This document shows positions 1 to 28,394 of a stretch of DNA of 64,000 bases, in pieces. Below the pieces are notes generated by a model that was not told where the DNA came from, ran no database searches, and saw only the letters and a program-made list of their open reading frames with translations. A program made the translations under genes and the position numbers. Numbering within the stretch: position 1 is the stretch's first letter; every line of letters starts with the position of its first letter. This DNA comes from Odiellus spinosus. Its lineage: Eukaryota > Arthropoda > Arachnida > Opiliones > Phalangiidae. The stretch is from NCBI GenBank assembly GCA_963920705.1, contig OY987239.1:12945004-13009003 (forward strand). The letters are read 5' to 3'.

Positions 1-581
1 TTTTTAGGCCTTGGTTCAATTCTATCAAATAGACAAAGAAACAAAAAGTTGAAATATAAAATAATCGTGACAGTATCACTTTAGGGAAATTACAATTTTT
101 CTAACATATAATTATAATTATAATTTAATATTTGAAGAACGAATTATTTAATTAGCTATTTCACCTCCCCTTTTTTATTTTTTTATACATTTGGTTGAAT
201 CTAGGCCATCTTTTAAAACACCATTACATAAGGAAATCAATAAAGTTTAAATTCTTTATGAATTTAATACAATTATAACGAAATTTGAAATTACCCCTGT
301 ATGGCAGCTACTCGTTACGCATCAAAGCGCGAAGGCTGGAACACATTTACAGGTGCTAATGTTAAATTACTATCTAATATAAGATTATATTTTAAAGTGA
401 GGCTGTCACAATTTTTTTGTGTGGTATAAAATTAATTTGGGTAAAGAATTCAGGATGACCATATTTCCTATATTTTATCATATATTTTCAACGTTTCCCT
501 ACGGACGTTCTTATAATTTCTCCTTTTTCCTATATTTTACGATTTTTCAAGATATCATTCGTATTTGCGTGTTTCTAAAAC

Positions 582-898
582 CAGAAATAGATGAACCGAA
601 ATTATCAACGAGAGCTTAGATTGGGAAATGCATTTTATTTGGAGTGAATGGGGAGGGTAAGCACTGGGGGAATGGGCTTCCTCGGCCTCAATGAAATACC
701 GAGGAGGATCTTGGGAAACTGATCGCCCCACGTAGCGACGGCTGCAAACCAAGCCAGGTGGCGCATTCAACGTTTCTCGGCTAGGCGAAATTCCGCGGGG
801 GAGGGGGCTACAACTGTCGTCTAAGAGAGGGGAAACGGAGAACTTGCCTGTGGCGTTAGAGGAATAGCTCGTTGATAATTTCGGTTCATCTATTTCTG
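582..898. mobile_element. MITE, 317 bp, CAG...CTG ends, 7-bp TSD
   Basis: Terminal inverted repeats of about 33 bp start CAGAAATAGATGAACC. The 7-bp sequence CTAAAAC flanks both ends (575-581 and 899-905). Non-coding. Lies upstream of the first visible carboxypeptidase exon. Confidence 0.85.
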
Positions 899-1236
899 CT
901 AAAACTACAAAAATTTAATTTAATTTTTAATTAAGGAATAAGTCTGTTTAAAATTCCCATTAAAAAGCTTGAATTTTATTATAACTTCATTTTTCAACCC
1001 TATTTTTCCCATAATTTCCCTAATTTTCCTATATTTCCTATCATTTTTGTTTACCAATAGTTTCCCACTTATAACAAAGACGTAACGACACACCCTATTA
1101 ACTAACCCTAACCATTAACGTCCAATCAGAGCTATAATGTTTTTCAAAAGGAATAGATTGCGTGTTTCAAATATTTATGGAAGGATAATTGAATTTCTTT
1201 CTTCCGTTTTCTTTGATATTTTTAACGGGAAAAAAG

Positions 1237-3668
1237 GTTCAACCGGAAACAATGGCCGTAATGGAATGGATTCTTAACAACCCTTTCGTGTTATCGGCGA
1301 ATCTCCACGGAGGGGCGCTAGTAGCCAATTACCCGTTTGACCAAACTGAGGATGGGAGCAGCCGAGAATACACACCAACCCCTGACGATGGAACTTTCAG
1401 GTAATTGTATTTCTAAGAAGGATAGTGACTGGATTTACTAAAAATCAATAATGGGTTATAGAACTAGAAGTAAATAATGAATTATAAGTCAGACACTTCG
1501 TGCATTAAATCCCAATGAGGCTATTAGGAAAGGTCCATAATAGCAGAGGTATATAATAAACCCCCTTCGGGGGGAAGTATGAAAGGTAGGCAAAATCGAC
1601 GAACAACGAGTGCCCGGCGTAAATCGCGGCGGATCGACACGCCGCTTTACTCCCAAAAAATAGTTACACCATTTTGAACCTGACTAAATTTTCCCTACGC
1701 GCGCTTCCGGAACTCGCGAGCCGAAGTCAACCTTCGACTCCGTTTTAACGGACAGCCTGACTCCCGAGACAGGAAGTTCTAAACGCAAATCGAGCCGTCT
1801 TGTTTATACAAAGACCATTTACTAGAGTAGCGACATTGAGAAGTCCAGCGCGAACTAATGGCCTAGATAATACACCTCTTTCATTTATTTTTACCCCTAC
1901 CAAAGGGGGGTAGGCAACCACAGAATCAGACAAGCAAAGGGGGTGAAACATCGCCATCATTGCGCATGAGCTCATCATCCCCCTTTACAGGTGTGATTCA
2001 GTGGGTTGCCTACCCCCTTTAGAGGGGGTAAAAATAAATGAAAGAGGTCTATTAGCAGCGGGCTCTCGTTGTTCGTGATTTTTAGCATTGGTAGTATAGG
2101 GGCTTTCATACTTCCCCCCGAAGGGGGTTATTATATACCTCTGATAATACATCACTTAAAAGCCAAAAAAGTCATCACCCCTGTCTTGTTCGAGTGATTT
2201 GGACTCTTTAGCTCGAAATAAAATTACAGCAACATACTTATAAATATTATGTTACTTATAGTTAATTTAAAAAATGGCTCGTGTCTGTAGAAGACATTCT
2301 AATAATAAATTTTATTAGGGAGTTGATATGATTAACGATTATAAACGGAGCTATTGTTACGATGTGTAGAGGCACTTTAACCTTATTTTTAGACATCTGG
2401 CGCAAACCTACGCTAAAACCCATAAGACGATGTCATCCAAAGAAGGGATTAACTGCGGAGGAGATGATTTCTCAAAACAAGGCGGGATTACAAATGGGGC
2501 AGCTTGGTACAGTGTTGCTGGTGGTATGTACATGTTTTTCAACTGAATTTAGCCCTAGTTTTAGCCGAGTTTAGCTATAGGGAGACAGCAAAGTGCCAAG
2601 GGGGAAAGAAAGCCTGACGTCACGGAACCACCTTACTGGGGGAGTGCTTGTAAGGGCGAATACTGTAATTCCCTCACTAAGGGGGATGACAAAGAGGTGA
2701 GAGATAGAAACCTATGACGTAATAATGTCTCTCTTGCTGACTCCCTATAGTTTGACTTGACTGTAATTAGTCGACGAAATAATTTCAAAATAAATGTTTC
2801 CTTTTTTTATTGTCAATTTGAATTCTAAGGAATGCAAGATTTCAATTATCTAAGTTCTAACGATTTTGAAATCACCTTGGAACTGGGTTGCAGCAAATAC
2901 CCTTCCGAAGACGAATTACCAGCCGAATGGCAAAAGAACAGAGACGCTCTGATCAATTACATCTGGCAGGTAATTATCTTTCAAAGACCAACCAAAGAGA
3001 CGGAGACATATCAATAGAAATTGATAATAAAATTGTCCGATAAAGTCGCATATAGGAATCAAAGGCTTCGTAAAAGATTCAATAACTAACAAGCCATTGG
3101 TCGGCGCTACAATTAAAATAGTTAACGTTACCGACGGAACTTTAAAACCAATTGATCATGACGTCACCACGGGTAAGTCTTTATTTTATAATCGAAATAT
3201 TTAAAATAAAAATTCTCCGCAATCTACGTCATCATTATAGTCACGTGTTTCGATATTGTATAGAGAATACAGTTAATTCTCGTCCGTAATTATGGCCCCT
3301 GTAATAATAAGGTCGTTTTCGCGCCGTCTTTCTCGTAAAAGTACTTGAATCCAGATCAATTCAAAATACCTTTCGTATCTAAATTAAAATTATCAATTAC
3401 TCTCCAGAAATAAACTAATAAATAAAAAATGGTGTATTTATTTAAAATTACAGTTTATCAGGGGGAATATTGGAGATTAGTTACACCAGGAAAATATACT
3501 GTTACGGCAGTAATTAATGGTTACGATCCTGTAACCAAAGAAGTAACTGTCACAAACACACCCAAATTAAAAGCCAAAGAAATAGATTTTGAATTAACTC
3601 CTAACATTGAGAAGTTAAAGAAAGAAATCACAACGGATGCCATTCCATTTTCGGTACGAAACAGTTAG
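1237..3668 (+). CDS. N/E-subfamily metallocarboxypeptidase (carboxypeptidase D/E/M-like), 3' part only
   Basis: Five exons splice in phase: 1237-1400, 2393-2523, 2830-2969, 3046-3172 and 3454-3668 (stop TAG), giving 258 residues. The first exon has the zinc-ligand motif SANLHGG followed by LVANYPFD. The second and third join as [20 protein letters not shown], then [11 protein letters not shown] with the catalytic Glu of the M14B family. After that comes the transthyretin-like domain ([29 protein letters not shown]) typical of CPD, CPE, CPM and CPN. These enzymes remove C-terminal Lys or Arg from peptides in the secretory pathway or at the cell surface. The signal peptide, the HxxE zinc motif and the LNRNFPD region are missing, so 5' exons must lie left of the window; I found none in 1-1236. 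The C-terminus has no hydrophobic GPI or membrane tail. Family certain; which paralogue is not. Two of its introns contain MITEs. Confidence 0.88.
1544..2143. mobile_element. Foldback MITE, 600 bp, CAG...CTG ends
   Basis: About 42-bp terminal inverted repeats starting CAGAGGTATATAATA, plus internal inverted repeats near 1876-1935 and 2003-2046. Flanks ATAATAG and ATAATAC (6 of 7 match). Sits in a carboxypeptidase intron. Confidence 0.85.
2580..2745. mobile_element. Small MITE, 166 bp
   Basis: Inverted ends GGGAG(A/T)CAGCAA; TATA flanks both sides (2576-2579 and 2746-2749). Located in a carboxypeptidase intron. Superfamily not assigned. Confidence 0.6.
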
Positions 3669-4879
3669 AATGACCTCCGTGACCTCTCATTAATGACCAC
3701 GACCTTAACAGGTTTCAAACGATTCTGAGACGAACGTAGAAAGTAGGAGACATACTGACCCCAGAAGATTGATGGAGATGACCCGAATCTTATCATATTT
3801 GAAGAAACGTAGCGTACGGACATGAACCTTGACCCCTTGACCTTAAGCTTCCAATAAAATCGGGGCATTATTACAAATACTTAACTGTACAAGTCGCGTT
3901 TATTGGTCTCGTTAACCCCTCGATATGTGGTTCCTATATTACAATACGAATTCCCTAATTTGCGTTTCATTTTAAGCTTTTACCAAATTTTACACTACTT
4001 TTAAAAGTAATTATTACGTTACTTATGTTATTATTGTATAAGTATGTTTTTTCAACCAATTTCTTAACCTTGTAAAAGAATTTACAAAATAAATATTAAC
4101 ATAGAAATAAATATTTCACTTAAAATCCAAATTTATCGAATATGTTTTACATCTATTTTCTTTTTAAAATTGAAACGAGCATTTATGTAATTAGTGAATT
4201 ATTGTAAAAACAAAATATTAGTTAATTGCGTTTGTTGTATAAATTAAAACTTGTTTTAAACGTTCTCAAGAGCTAATTTATGACGTCAGTTTTTCTCTTC
4301 AACTAGTATCATAACTCCTCCCTAGATATATGGCTCAAATTAACCTCCATTGAGTCAAAATTCAATTTCATATGACGTACGTACCTATTTGAGTGCTACT
4401 TAATCTTATTTTGAGTCTGTTAAGTGTATTAACTCCAATAAAAGCAAGAAAAAGCATGATTCAATCACATTTATTCAAAATTTACATGATTTAATTAAGT
4501 ATAATCATGGCCTAATCATTAATAATACATATATTTCATTTAAAAAGTTGCTAAATAATGTTTCTTTTACATATTTATCATTAATAATACATTATCTAAA
4601 GCGTGTTTGCAAAAATAGGCTTAGCGTATATTCAAATTTCCCAGTATTGTATAAATCCCTCATTTAGTTCTGAAAACTGCCTCGAGAAAAGAGCTGAACT
4701 GAACCGAACCTCCATAATTTTTAAGGAGAGTAAAGGTTGAGTGGTTGACTCTTCCCCCGCATTTGCAGGCTTGCACTCTTAATACCGTTCCCCCCTTTCC
4801 GTCTCTACGCTTCGACAGAGAGCAAATCGCCGGCGTTAGCGCGAAGAAAGCTTCATCGGTCTCTTCTCTAGCGGTAAAA
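3669..4879. other. Intergenic: carboxypeptidase 3' end to ZFR start
   Basis: AATAAA candidates at about 3853 and 4086 would end the carboxypeptidase transcript. The stretch 4680-4879 upstream of the ZFR ATG is less AT-rich and probably holds its 5' UTR and promoter. No gene seen. Confidence 0.5.
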
Positions 4880-21012
<16,133 letters not shown>

Positions 21013-22335
21013 TTGATTTAACGAAAAAAACGGGACAAAAAAAAAACCCAGAAAATGAACATTTTTATTTCATAACATGTACTACGTAACACAATGACGC
21101 GTTAATTATTATAGCGATGCTTTCACACGCACTTCTCTTCGAAACAAAACACCCTCTTCCTTATTTTTTCGTTCATATCTCATCAAAATTTCCCCTAGTT
21201 GCACTTCATTTTTCCTTGTATATTTTTTTGTATTTTTAAGAATAAAAAGGGACTATTCTTTAATATTAATCGGAAAAAAACATCAAAAAACCCCCAAATA
21301 AATTGCATTCCACGTCTCTGGTTGGAATATTTATAGTTCTATTAAATCATAAACCCAAAAGTTGCTTAGAAAATAAAATTAGGCGCTTTTGCATTGAATC
21401 TTTTAAAATTGTGACGATATAACATTGTTTTTTGAGGTAGTAAAAAAAAAAAAAAGTTTAAGAATTGGACATCCCCACGCTCTTTAAAAGAGTTTTTTAA
21501 ACATAAAAACATGTTTATTATTCAGTGTATTATTCAACAAGCCATAAATAAAAGGTTTGAATCTATTTAAGTCTTTTTCTGTAATAAATAAAAAAAATTA
21601 AACGTCATTTTAATTTTATTTTCATCCATATTTTATGCCTACTTCTTTCAAAATACATTATTTATTTATGGCATTAATAGCCTTGGCGTCTGGAATTAAA
21701 CTAATTTGTTATTCAAACTCGAGGGCGAAACTTTAAAAGAAAATTAATTTAAACAGCTTGGCATACTTAGAAATATAATAATAGACTTATGATTATACGC
21801 GTAGAATTTGAATATAAGAGTCAAGGTTATTAAAAAGTGTGGGAAAAATGGATGCGCATGCGTGGTGGGAAGGCAAGGTCACACTCTACTTCGGAACAGG
21901 AAGGAAAATAAATCCTACCATAAAGCAGCCGCCGCGCGCATAATAGGAAGCCCCTCCCCCATTGCCGCATAATGAGAAATTCAACAGCCAATGACGAGAG
22001 AGTATAAGGAATTTACTATTGCGTAAGTCAAGGCCGTCCCGCGTAATAGGACGAGGCAGGTGGATCTCCCTCCTCTACGGCGCGTAATAAGATAAGAATG
22101 AAAGTAGGCCTAGCGGTTTTTTTTGGTCTAAAAAATGTCGGCGTTTTTCGAAAACGTTAGGCTTAGCTATGAGAAACGTTTTTATATTTTTGTCGTATTC
22201 TTTTTGAATTTTCTTAAAAACGCCTTAACCTAGAGGTATGAAATTTAGAATCTGAAGTTTTAATGATACGATAATAGTGGAACGGTAGTTATCTTTATTA
22301 TTTAAATAATGTTTTATTCAAGGTGTATTTAATTA
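21013..22335. other. Intergenic between ZFR and RASL12 (convergent 3' ends)
   Basis: AATAAA at 21241 and 21297 can end ZFR transcripts. A GC-richer block at about 21840-22100 is unexplained: no inverted repeat or frame recognised. Confidence 0.5.
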
Positions 22336-25308
22336 TTATTGAAACAATTTAAAACCTTTATTAAATATCTTAAACTTCTGATTACGTTCTAACGTGGATG
22401 ACCTTTCCTCGTGACGTTTAGTTTTAGGGTCAGCCGGAATACGCGGAATTATTCTGGGTATGACATTACGGTTTCCAGAACAAATTCTAGGGAGGGAACC
22501 TCTTTCGTCCGCAATTAGAACTGTCTTTAATTGACGCCTGACTTCTTGATCGCGTATGATGCTTCTAATTGCGTCGTGGAAAAATTTCGTGACGTCTTCG
22601 TAATCTTCGGTCGCTGCAGTTTCCACAAACATGGCGTCGTGTCTCGTGGCGTATAGACTACCTTCGTGGCTGCTAATTTCTCTAATGAAAAAGTCAAAAT
22701 ACACTCATTACTGAGTTTGTAAATGGAGTTCAGATATGTCATTCTAAGAACCAAATATGGTGAGTAAATTTTAACAATTAATGAAAACCCTAGATAGAGA
22801 TATAAAGACCGAGGATTAACAGGTTTTTGGGTCCCTTTAATTGTTCTTAACTTAGAACAAAAGTAATTCAATAGCCAATCACCATAAAGATTAAATAGGA
22901 AGCCAATTAAATATTTTCGCGCCATTCAGGCGGCCACTCCATCGGAGTGTAACCATGGCAACGCGCACCTTCAACCTATATTACTTTCAAATGGATTTAA
23001 TTCCAAAATAGGCTTAGCGTAAAATCAACTTTTCCGAGTATAAAAGTGAATTATTTTATCGGTAATAGCTAGAATAATATCATTTTCGCTTCGGTAAGTC
23101 AGTTTTTAATATAGTTATTGTTTATTTATAATTAAATATATTGAAATTAACTGATCCAAATGTCTTTTTGATAACTAGTTAAGTTCTCGTGACTAACCCT
23201 ATTGAATGATTGGCTATTGAACTTCTTTTTAACTCTACTTATGATTTCAAGTGCAGTTTCAATACCTGTATCGTTCCAAATCCACTTTATTTCCAACCAA
23301 ATACAATATGAAGTCACCTTCGTCTAAGCTACGAAATTGTTCGATGATTTCCAAGTACTTGCGAGCAGTTTCGAAACTTTTTCGACAAGTTATATTGTAA
23401 ACCACAGCTAAGGCATCGGCCCACTTCAAATATCGTTCAGGTTTTTTAAATTCCTTAGATAAAATTTAAGAGCGATTTAGGCTTAACTTTGAACCACAAA
23501 TTTTCGTTAAAATTAGTTAAATATTTATAAGAGGGTAAAAATTTAAGCTTTGAAACAATCAATGACGTAACGTGCAAAGACATTTTAAATTTAAAGGGAT
23601 AGTTTCGTGTTAATTAGGACCAAAACAAGATTGTATTAATTACTTAGAACTTTAAATTTCACTGAACAACAAATACTTTTGGCGCGAAAAACTAATTTAC
23701 GTCAACAGCAGTTCTTACTTTATCGCAAGTATCCATTACATTGACAACCACATCTTGGTTATCTAGACTGTCAATTCTGCAGTAAACGTCTTCTACGAAT
23801 AAATAAAGAAAACAGAAACGCCTATAACTTTAAAGATTTCAAGAAGCCTTGGAAAAAAGTGGTTGGCGCTGTTTTTTATCACTCATAAACGTCTTAATAC
23901 GGCACTCTTATTTACGACTACCGTAGAACTTGCAATGTAAGACATTTTCTCTTCAAGGGTGAACGATCAGAAAATGTTTTTTAGTTTAAACACTTTGAAA
24001 TGGGTGCTTTAAATAAGATAGGCAAAATCGTATAACAAAGCCATTCAAGTTTCACCATTTAAAGGGACTATCTGCGATATTTATAGGCCCTTTAAAGTCG
24101 CGTAGCGGAAGAAGTTGACCGTAAGAAATTGTACGGTAAAAGCTAGGCTACGTGCTTAATAAAGGATGGTTTTCGAGGAATATATTTTAGAGCAGATAGG
24201 TCCTTTAAAGGAACTAGCTGCGATTTTAGAGCCCCTTTAAAGTCGTCTTCTTTTCTGACTTAGCAGACGACGTTGATCATAAGAAATTGTACAGTCAAAG
24301 CTAGGATAAATGTTTTTCAAGGGAGAGATTTTAGAGGAGATAGGTCCTTTAAAGGCTCTGAAATTTGCCCCTTTAAAATCATTTTCCCTTACGTATACAG
24401 CCTAGCTAAGTTAGAAATGAAAGCGACTTTGAAGGGGAGTTTTCCCGTTCCCTTGGGTTTATTAATAACTTTGTTCCGTCTTTCATCCAAACTGATTTAA
24501 TTTTTTAATTATTAAAATTAAACATTTAATTAAACTTACCTAAATCCGGGTCGTATTCGGTAATGAACCTCTTCGTTAAATATTTCACTGTCAAGGCTAG
24601 TAAATTTGTTAATTATGTAGAAGCTAATTACATTAGAAGTAAACAATTTAGTTGGAACGAAACCAATTTACGTAGTAAAGGGAGAATGAAACCTAACAGA
24701 AAGTGGTTTTTTTTATCGATTAATTAAGTTTAAATAAACCTAATCCACAAATAAATTTTGATATAAACAATATTAGATATTAAGTGGCACGATGTGTATG
24801 TGTTATCTGTTTTCTTTAGCGCTTGATAGTGGTTCATTAGGTAATAGGGGTCATTCCTAAAATTATATACTTTCCCCTAAATAAAGCCAAGTAGATTATA
24901 CTCCCTTTAAAAAAATAAAACGTCATAAAATTATGTTATAATTACCTGATTTTCCAACTCCTAAAAGTCGCGGAGAATAAATAATTAAATTTGAATTAAA
25001 AATTTTGTTTTACATGTACTAAACTATAATTTTAATTAGCCGCGTTAAAACCAATCCATACCTATCAAACTTTATAATTAGGGCCTAAGTAATGATATTT
25101 TTGTAACGAAAGATATTTACCTGGTGGTCCAACGAGCGCTATATTAACCTAAGCGTATACAACCAAAAAAACGTGTCGTTGATGTCACGAAATCCATAGA
25201 TAAGTAAATATTTACCTCTGGAAGTAAACAACCGTGACTTGTAGCTGACAATTTTCGAGTAGGTGTTCCTCCAGATGTTCTTCCGTCCATTCCAAAGCCG
25301 AGTGTCAT
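22336..25308 (-). CDS. RASL12: Ras-like GTPase, RASL12 type (7 exons)
   Basis: Reading the minus strand, exons are 25308-25216, 25148-25121, 24960-24946 (15 nt), 24596-24540, 23792-23719, 23453-23266 and 22681-22336, in phase, giving 266 residues, about the length I recall for vertebrate RASL12. Visible: an N-terminal extension, P-loop GPPGVGKS split over three exons, ALTVKYLTKRFITEYDPDLE, a changed G3 motif (DTCDK in place of DTAGQ), G4 GNKVDL, and a C-terminus ending NKGFKLFQ that parallels the LLKGFKIF end of RASL12. There is no CAAX box, so no prenylation is expected. The altered G3 Gln and the absence of Thr in switch I suggest unusual or slow hydrolysis, as in its vertebrate counterpart (inference). 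The first two coding segments are short but have good splice sites. RERG-like is the nearest alternative. Confidence 0.88.
24060..24450. repeat. Dispersed repeat family (CCTTTAAAG / GTCGTCTGCT), in RASL12 intron
   Basis: Two tandem diverged copies. Relatives at 35800-36150 and 41150-41450 share CCCTTTAAAG, GAAATTGTAC and the GTCGTCTGCT or AGCAGACGAC core. Confidence 0.7.
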
Positions 25309-25714
25309 TTTAAACGACGTCTCTATTAATTTCTACCCCGTTTTTAATAATGTCGGATTACGTCGCTAAAATCCAAGTCAAATACAAACGCTCCTAACTA
25401 CGCTGTGAACCGAAATAATAATGAGTTTGCCAAATTTTCCCTTCAGATTCGAGTCATATGGTTTGAGTGAAACTAGAAGTTTTTGAAGAGGCATATTTTT
25501 ATCAAAACACAGAGACCAGGTGCCCGGAAATTTTGTTTTTTCAGCCCAGTCTGAAGACAAATTGAGTACGGATGAATGCTATAACGGAGATGTTTCAACA
25601 GCTTAAATTAAATTGGTTTTTAAGTCCTTGAGAAAGGTTAGTTCGAAAGATTTGCTGCAGGAGAAGTGTAAAAAAAAAAAAAAACGCGGTTAGAATATTT
25701 TCCTTTGTTTTCAA

Positions 25715-26165
25715 TACAAATTTTCGCGGTTTTTTTGTGTTGGAAGATCTTTAATAACTAAAACAGGGTCTGAAATAAGTATTTTTCTATTCGAAATTAA
25801 TTTAGGTTAATTTAACATAGTTTTTGTGTTTTGTTTGGAAAAGAAGAAGCAATCTTTATAGCACACTAGGCTTTGTTCCACTGGTAATAACGGGCGCTCT
25901 TCATTTATCAAAGCCCGTAATATTAGCTTTAATTAGTTAATTTTGGCTGATAATTTAAAAAATAACTACGTCCGCGTGAAGAATCGAATTCAAATTTTGC
26001 GCCTCAAATTAACCAAAAGAACTTGTTTTTTCTCAGCCAATAGGGTGCCTTGAAAAGTATTCCGTAGCGCCAGCTGATGTTAGAGTCAATATAAAAATGG
26101 CTACCGGATCAGCTGGAGCCGCTAGTTTGTTACAATTGTCCATTGAGTGAAGTTAAGTTATTTAG
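25715..26165 (+). repeat. Copy 1 of NDUFS7 promoter and first exon
   Basis: About 440 bp nearly identical to 28615-29033. It includes an ATG at 26097 and the same first nine codons (MATGSAGAA), with a potential donor after 26124 in the same phase as the real NDUFS7 exon 1. It lacks about 14 bp (the GCGCGGTGCTAGCG stretch) present in the other copies. Read without splicing, the frame stops after 17 codons. Confidence 0.85.
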
Positions 26166-26289
26166 TTAAATGAATTTTAATAGAAAAGGCAAAGGACCGG
26201 ACTATTACGAGGAAATGACCAAGTTTTAATTGATATTGGACAAACGAGAAAATCCATTAGCCTTAATATTGTAGAAAGTTAAAAGAAAG

Positions 26290-26463
26290 GTGCTTCAATG
26301 AACTGGTAGATATGAGCAGAACGATTGGCATGGAAGAAAATAAACACTGCAATAATGTCGTCAATATCAATGCGCTGAAAGCTATGTCAGAAGAATTCCC
26401 AAAATCTGAGACAGAAATGCTTGCCATTCCGCACGTTACTCGTACAGTTTTTAATTTTATAAA
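26290..26463 (+). pseudogene. Orphan exon resembling a RecQ/BLM HRDC domain
   Basis: From 26290 the frame reads CFNELVDMSRTIGMEEN, then INALKAMSEEF, ETEMLAIPHVTRTVF and NFIK, followed by a GT donor at 26464. The spacing and the helix signature, ending in an I-P-H-V-T turn, look like the HRDC (helicase and RNase D C-terminal) domain of BLM-type RecQ helicases. No helicase core is found in the window. It lies just 3' of the first copy of the NDUFS7 promoter/exon 1 and just 5' of an AT-rich array. It may be a captured exon or the relic of a duplicated helicase gene. HRDC identity is moderate. Confidence 0.5.
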
Positions 26464-26464
26464 G

Positions 26465-27022
26465 TAAATTTTAAAATTTTTAAATAATGTTAAATTAATA
26501 ATTTTAAATGTTAAATTAATAATTTTAAGTAATTAATAAAAATGTTAAATTAATAATTTTAAATAATTAATAAAAATGTTAAATTAATAATTTTAAATAA
26601 TTAATAAAAATGTTAAATTAATAATTTTAAATAATTAATAAAAATGTTAAATTAATAATTTTAAATAATTAATAAAAATGTAAAATTAATAATTTTAAAT
26701 AATTACTAAAAATGTTAAATTAATAATTTTAAATAATTAATAAAAATGTTAAATTAATAAAAATGTTAAATTAATAAAAATGTTAAATTAATAAAAATGT
26801 TAAATTAATAAAAATGTTAAATTAATAAAAATGTTAAATTAATAAAAATGTTAAATTAATAAAAATGTTAAATTAATAAAAATGTTAAATTAATAAAAAT
26901 GTTAAATTAATAAAAATGTTAAATTAATAAAAATGTTAAATTAATAAAAATGTTAAATTAATAAAAATGTTAAATTAATAAAAATGTTAAATTAATAAAA
27001 ATGTTAAATTAATAAAAATGTT
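26465..27022. repeat. AT-rich tandem array, 34-bp then 17-bp units
   Basis: About seven 34-bp units containing AATGTTAAATTAATAATTTT, followed by about 16 units of the 17-bp half. It directly abuts promoter copy 2. Confidence 0.9.
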
Positions 27023-27310
27023 AAATTAATTAGTTAATTTTGGCTGATTATTTAAAAAATAACTACGTCCGCGTGAAGAATCGAATTCAAATTTTGCGCC
27101 TCAAATTACCTTAAAGCGCGGTGCTAGCGAACTTGTTTTTTCTCAGCCAATAGGGTGCCTTGAAAAGTATTCCGTAGCGCCAGCTGATGTTAGAGTCAAT
27201 ATAAAAATGGCTACCGGATCAGCTGGAGCCGCAAGTTTGTTACAATTGTCCATTGAGTGAAGTTAAATGACATAGTTAAATGAATTCTAATAGAAAAGTA
27301 AAAGGACCGG
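27022..27310 (+). repeat. Copy 2 of NDUFS7 promoter and first exon
   Basis: About 280 bp matching copies 1 and 3, with an ATG at 27207, the MATGSAGAA codons and a phase-compatible donor after 27234. It shares with copy 1 about 100 bp downstream of the exon that copy 3 lacks, and is then interrupted by an inverted-repeat element. It begins directly at the end of an AT-rich array. Confidence 0.85.
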
Positions 27311-27328
27311 ACTATTGGTTGCCGAGGC

Positions 27329-27905
27329 CAAATTGAAGAATAGGTCCCGGTAGGATAGGTTAGGTTAGGTTACGTATGGTATTATTATGCTAAGCCTTGG
27401 CACCGGGACCTATTCTTCAAAACTCCCGGTTGCCGATTGTACAAAATGACCTCGAAAAGATTGTTGGTGTGAACCCTAGAACTAAACCAACAACTTTCAG
27501 GTATGTTGCCTCATTCTCAAATTTCTTAAGTAATTTGTTGCAGCCAAGCTACTCTGTGTTCAAGAAAACAATTTTGTCTGATTTATCAATTAAGGGTTGT
27601 TTAAAAGTATACAAACAAGCGTTTCTCACTCTATCTTGCTAACCTTTTTGGTTAGATTTGCGGATGATGAATAAAAGCTCAACTTACGCCGCAACATTCC
27701 AAGTACTGAATGAATTTTCGGCCTTATTTCAGATAGCTACTCGAGTGATATTTAATATTTCCATTATTGTTTCTAAATCACAAAAATGAGAGAGAAATAA
27801 TGGTGCTAATTGGGAGTTTTGAAGAATAGGTCCCGGTGCCAAGGCTTAGCATAATAATATGAGACCTAACCTATCCTACCGGGACCTATTCTTCAATTTG
27901 GCCCA
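27329..27905. repeat. Inverted-repeat element with about 95-bp palindromic ends
   Basis: The left end (27329-27427) and right end (27815-27905) are reverse complements, and each is itself a small palindrome bounded by TTGAAGAATAGGTCCCGGT and its complement. The left end contains a (GGTTA)3-like tract. The interior holds an orphan exon. No target duplication could be defined. Confidence 0.7.
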
Positions 27906-28392
27906 CGTTTTATTTATGATATTTAAGACGAACTTAACTAACATAATTCCGCGTGGGTTAATACCCATTAGATGCGCGGGTGCTATTTTGAGTACTCTAA
28001 TACCGAGTTGGACGAAGGGGGCCCAAAGGGAATCATAAATTTTTATCGATGGGAGCCCCAAAATTGATTAAATAGCCAAAGCCCAAAGATTTGCCTAGGA
28101 GGATAAAAAAATCCTTGCGCGGCTATTCTACTGATGGTAGAGTAGCTGCGGAAGGCCGTGGGTTTTAAATTCCACCCGTGAGTCAACATTTTTGTCACGG
28201 GTGGGTGCATTTCTATCATCTGTAATATACTTATCAAACAAATTTTTTTCACAAATTTAAAAATATTACAGACCACCAAAAATTAAGAACATCATGGAAT
28301 TTGCTGATGAAGGCTGTGCCGTTGTTGCTTCATTAGCCCAGAAATATGGTTCGCTGGCTGAGGCTGTTCTTAAAAGAGAAAAACATTTTTTA
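27420..28392 (+). pseudogene. Two orphan exons of unknown gene
   Basis: A first segment, about 27420-27500, reads LPIVQNDLEKIVGVNPRTKP, then TTF, ending at a good donor (GTATGT). A second, 28272-28392, reads PPKIKNIMEFADEGCAVVAS followed by LAQKYGSLAEAVLKR and joins in phase (split Arg codon), ending before GTAATA. The phase match and protein-like composition suggest real exons, but I do not recognise the family. The first segment lies between two inverted copies of a small palindromic element and follows a duplicated NDUFS7 5' region. Possibly another piece of the same source as the HRDC-like exon. Confidence 0.4.
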
Positions 28393-28394
28393 GT

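Noticed and set aside
300-352. Possible exon before a GTGCTA donor
   Set aside because: No frame matches a carboxypeptidase or another recognised protein.
28105-28175. tRNA-like or SINE sequence
   Set aside because: A GGGTTTTAAATTCC stretch weakly resembles box B, but no box A or second copy was found.
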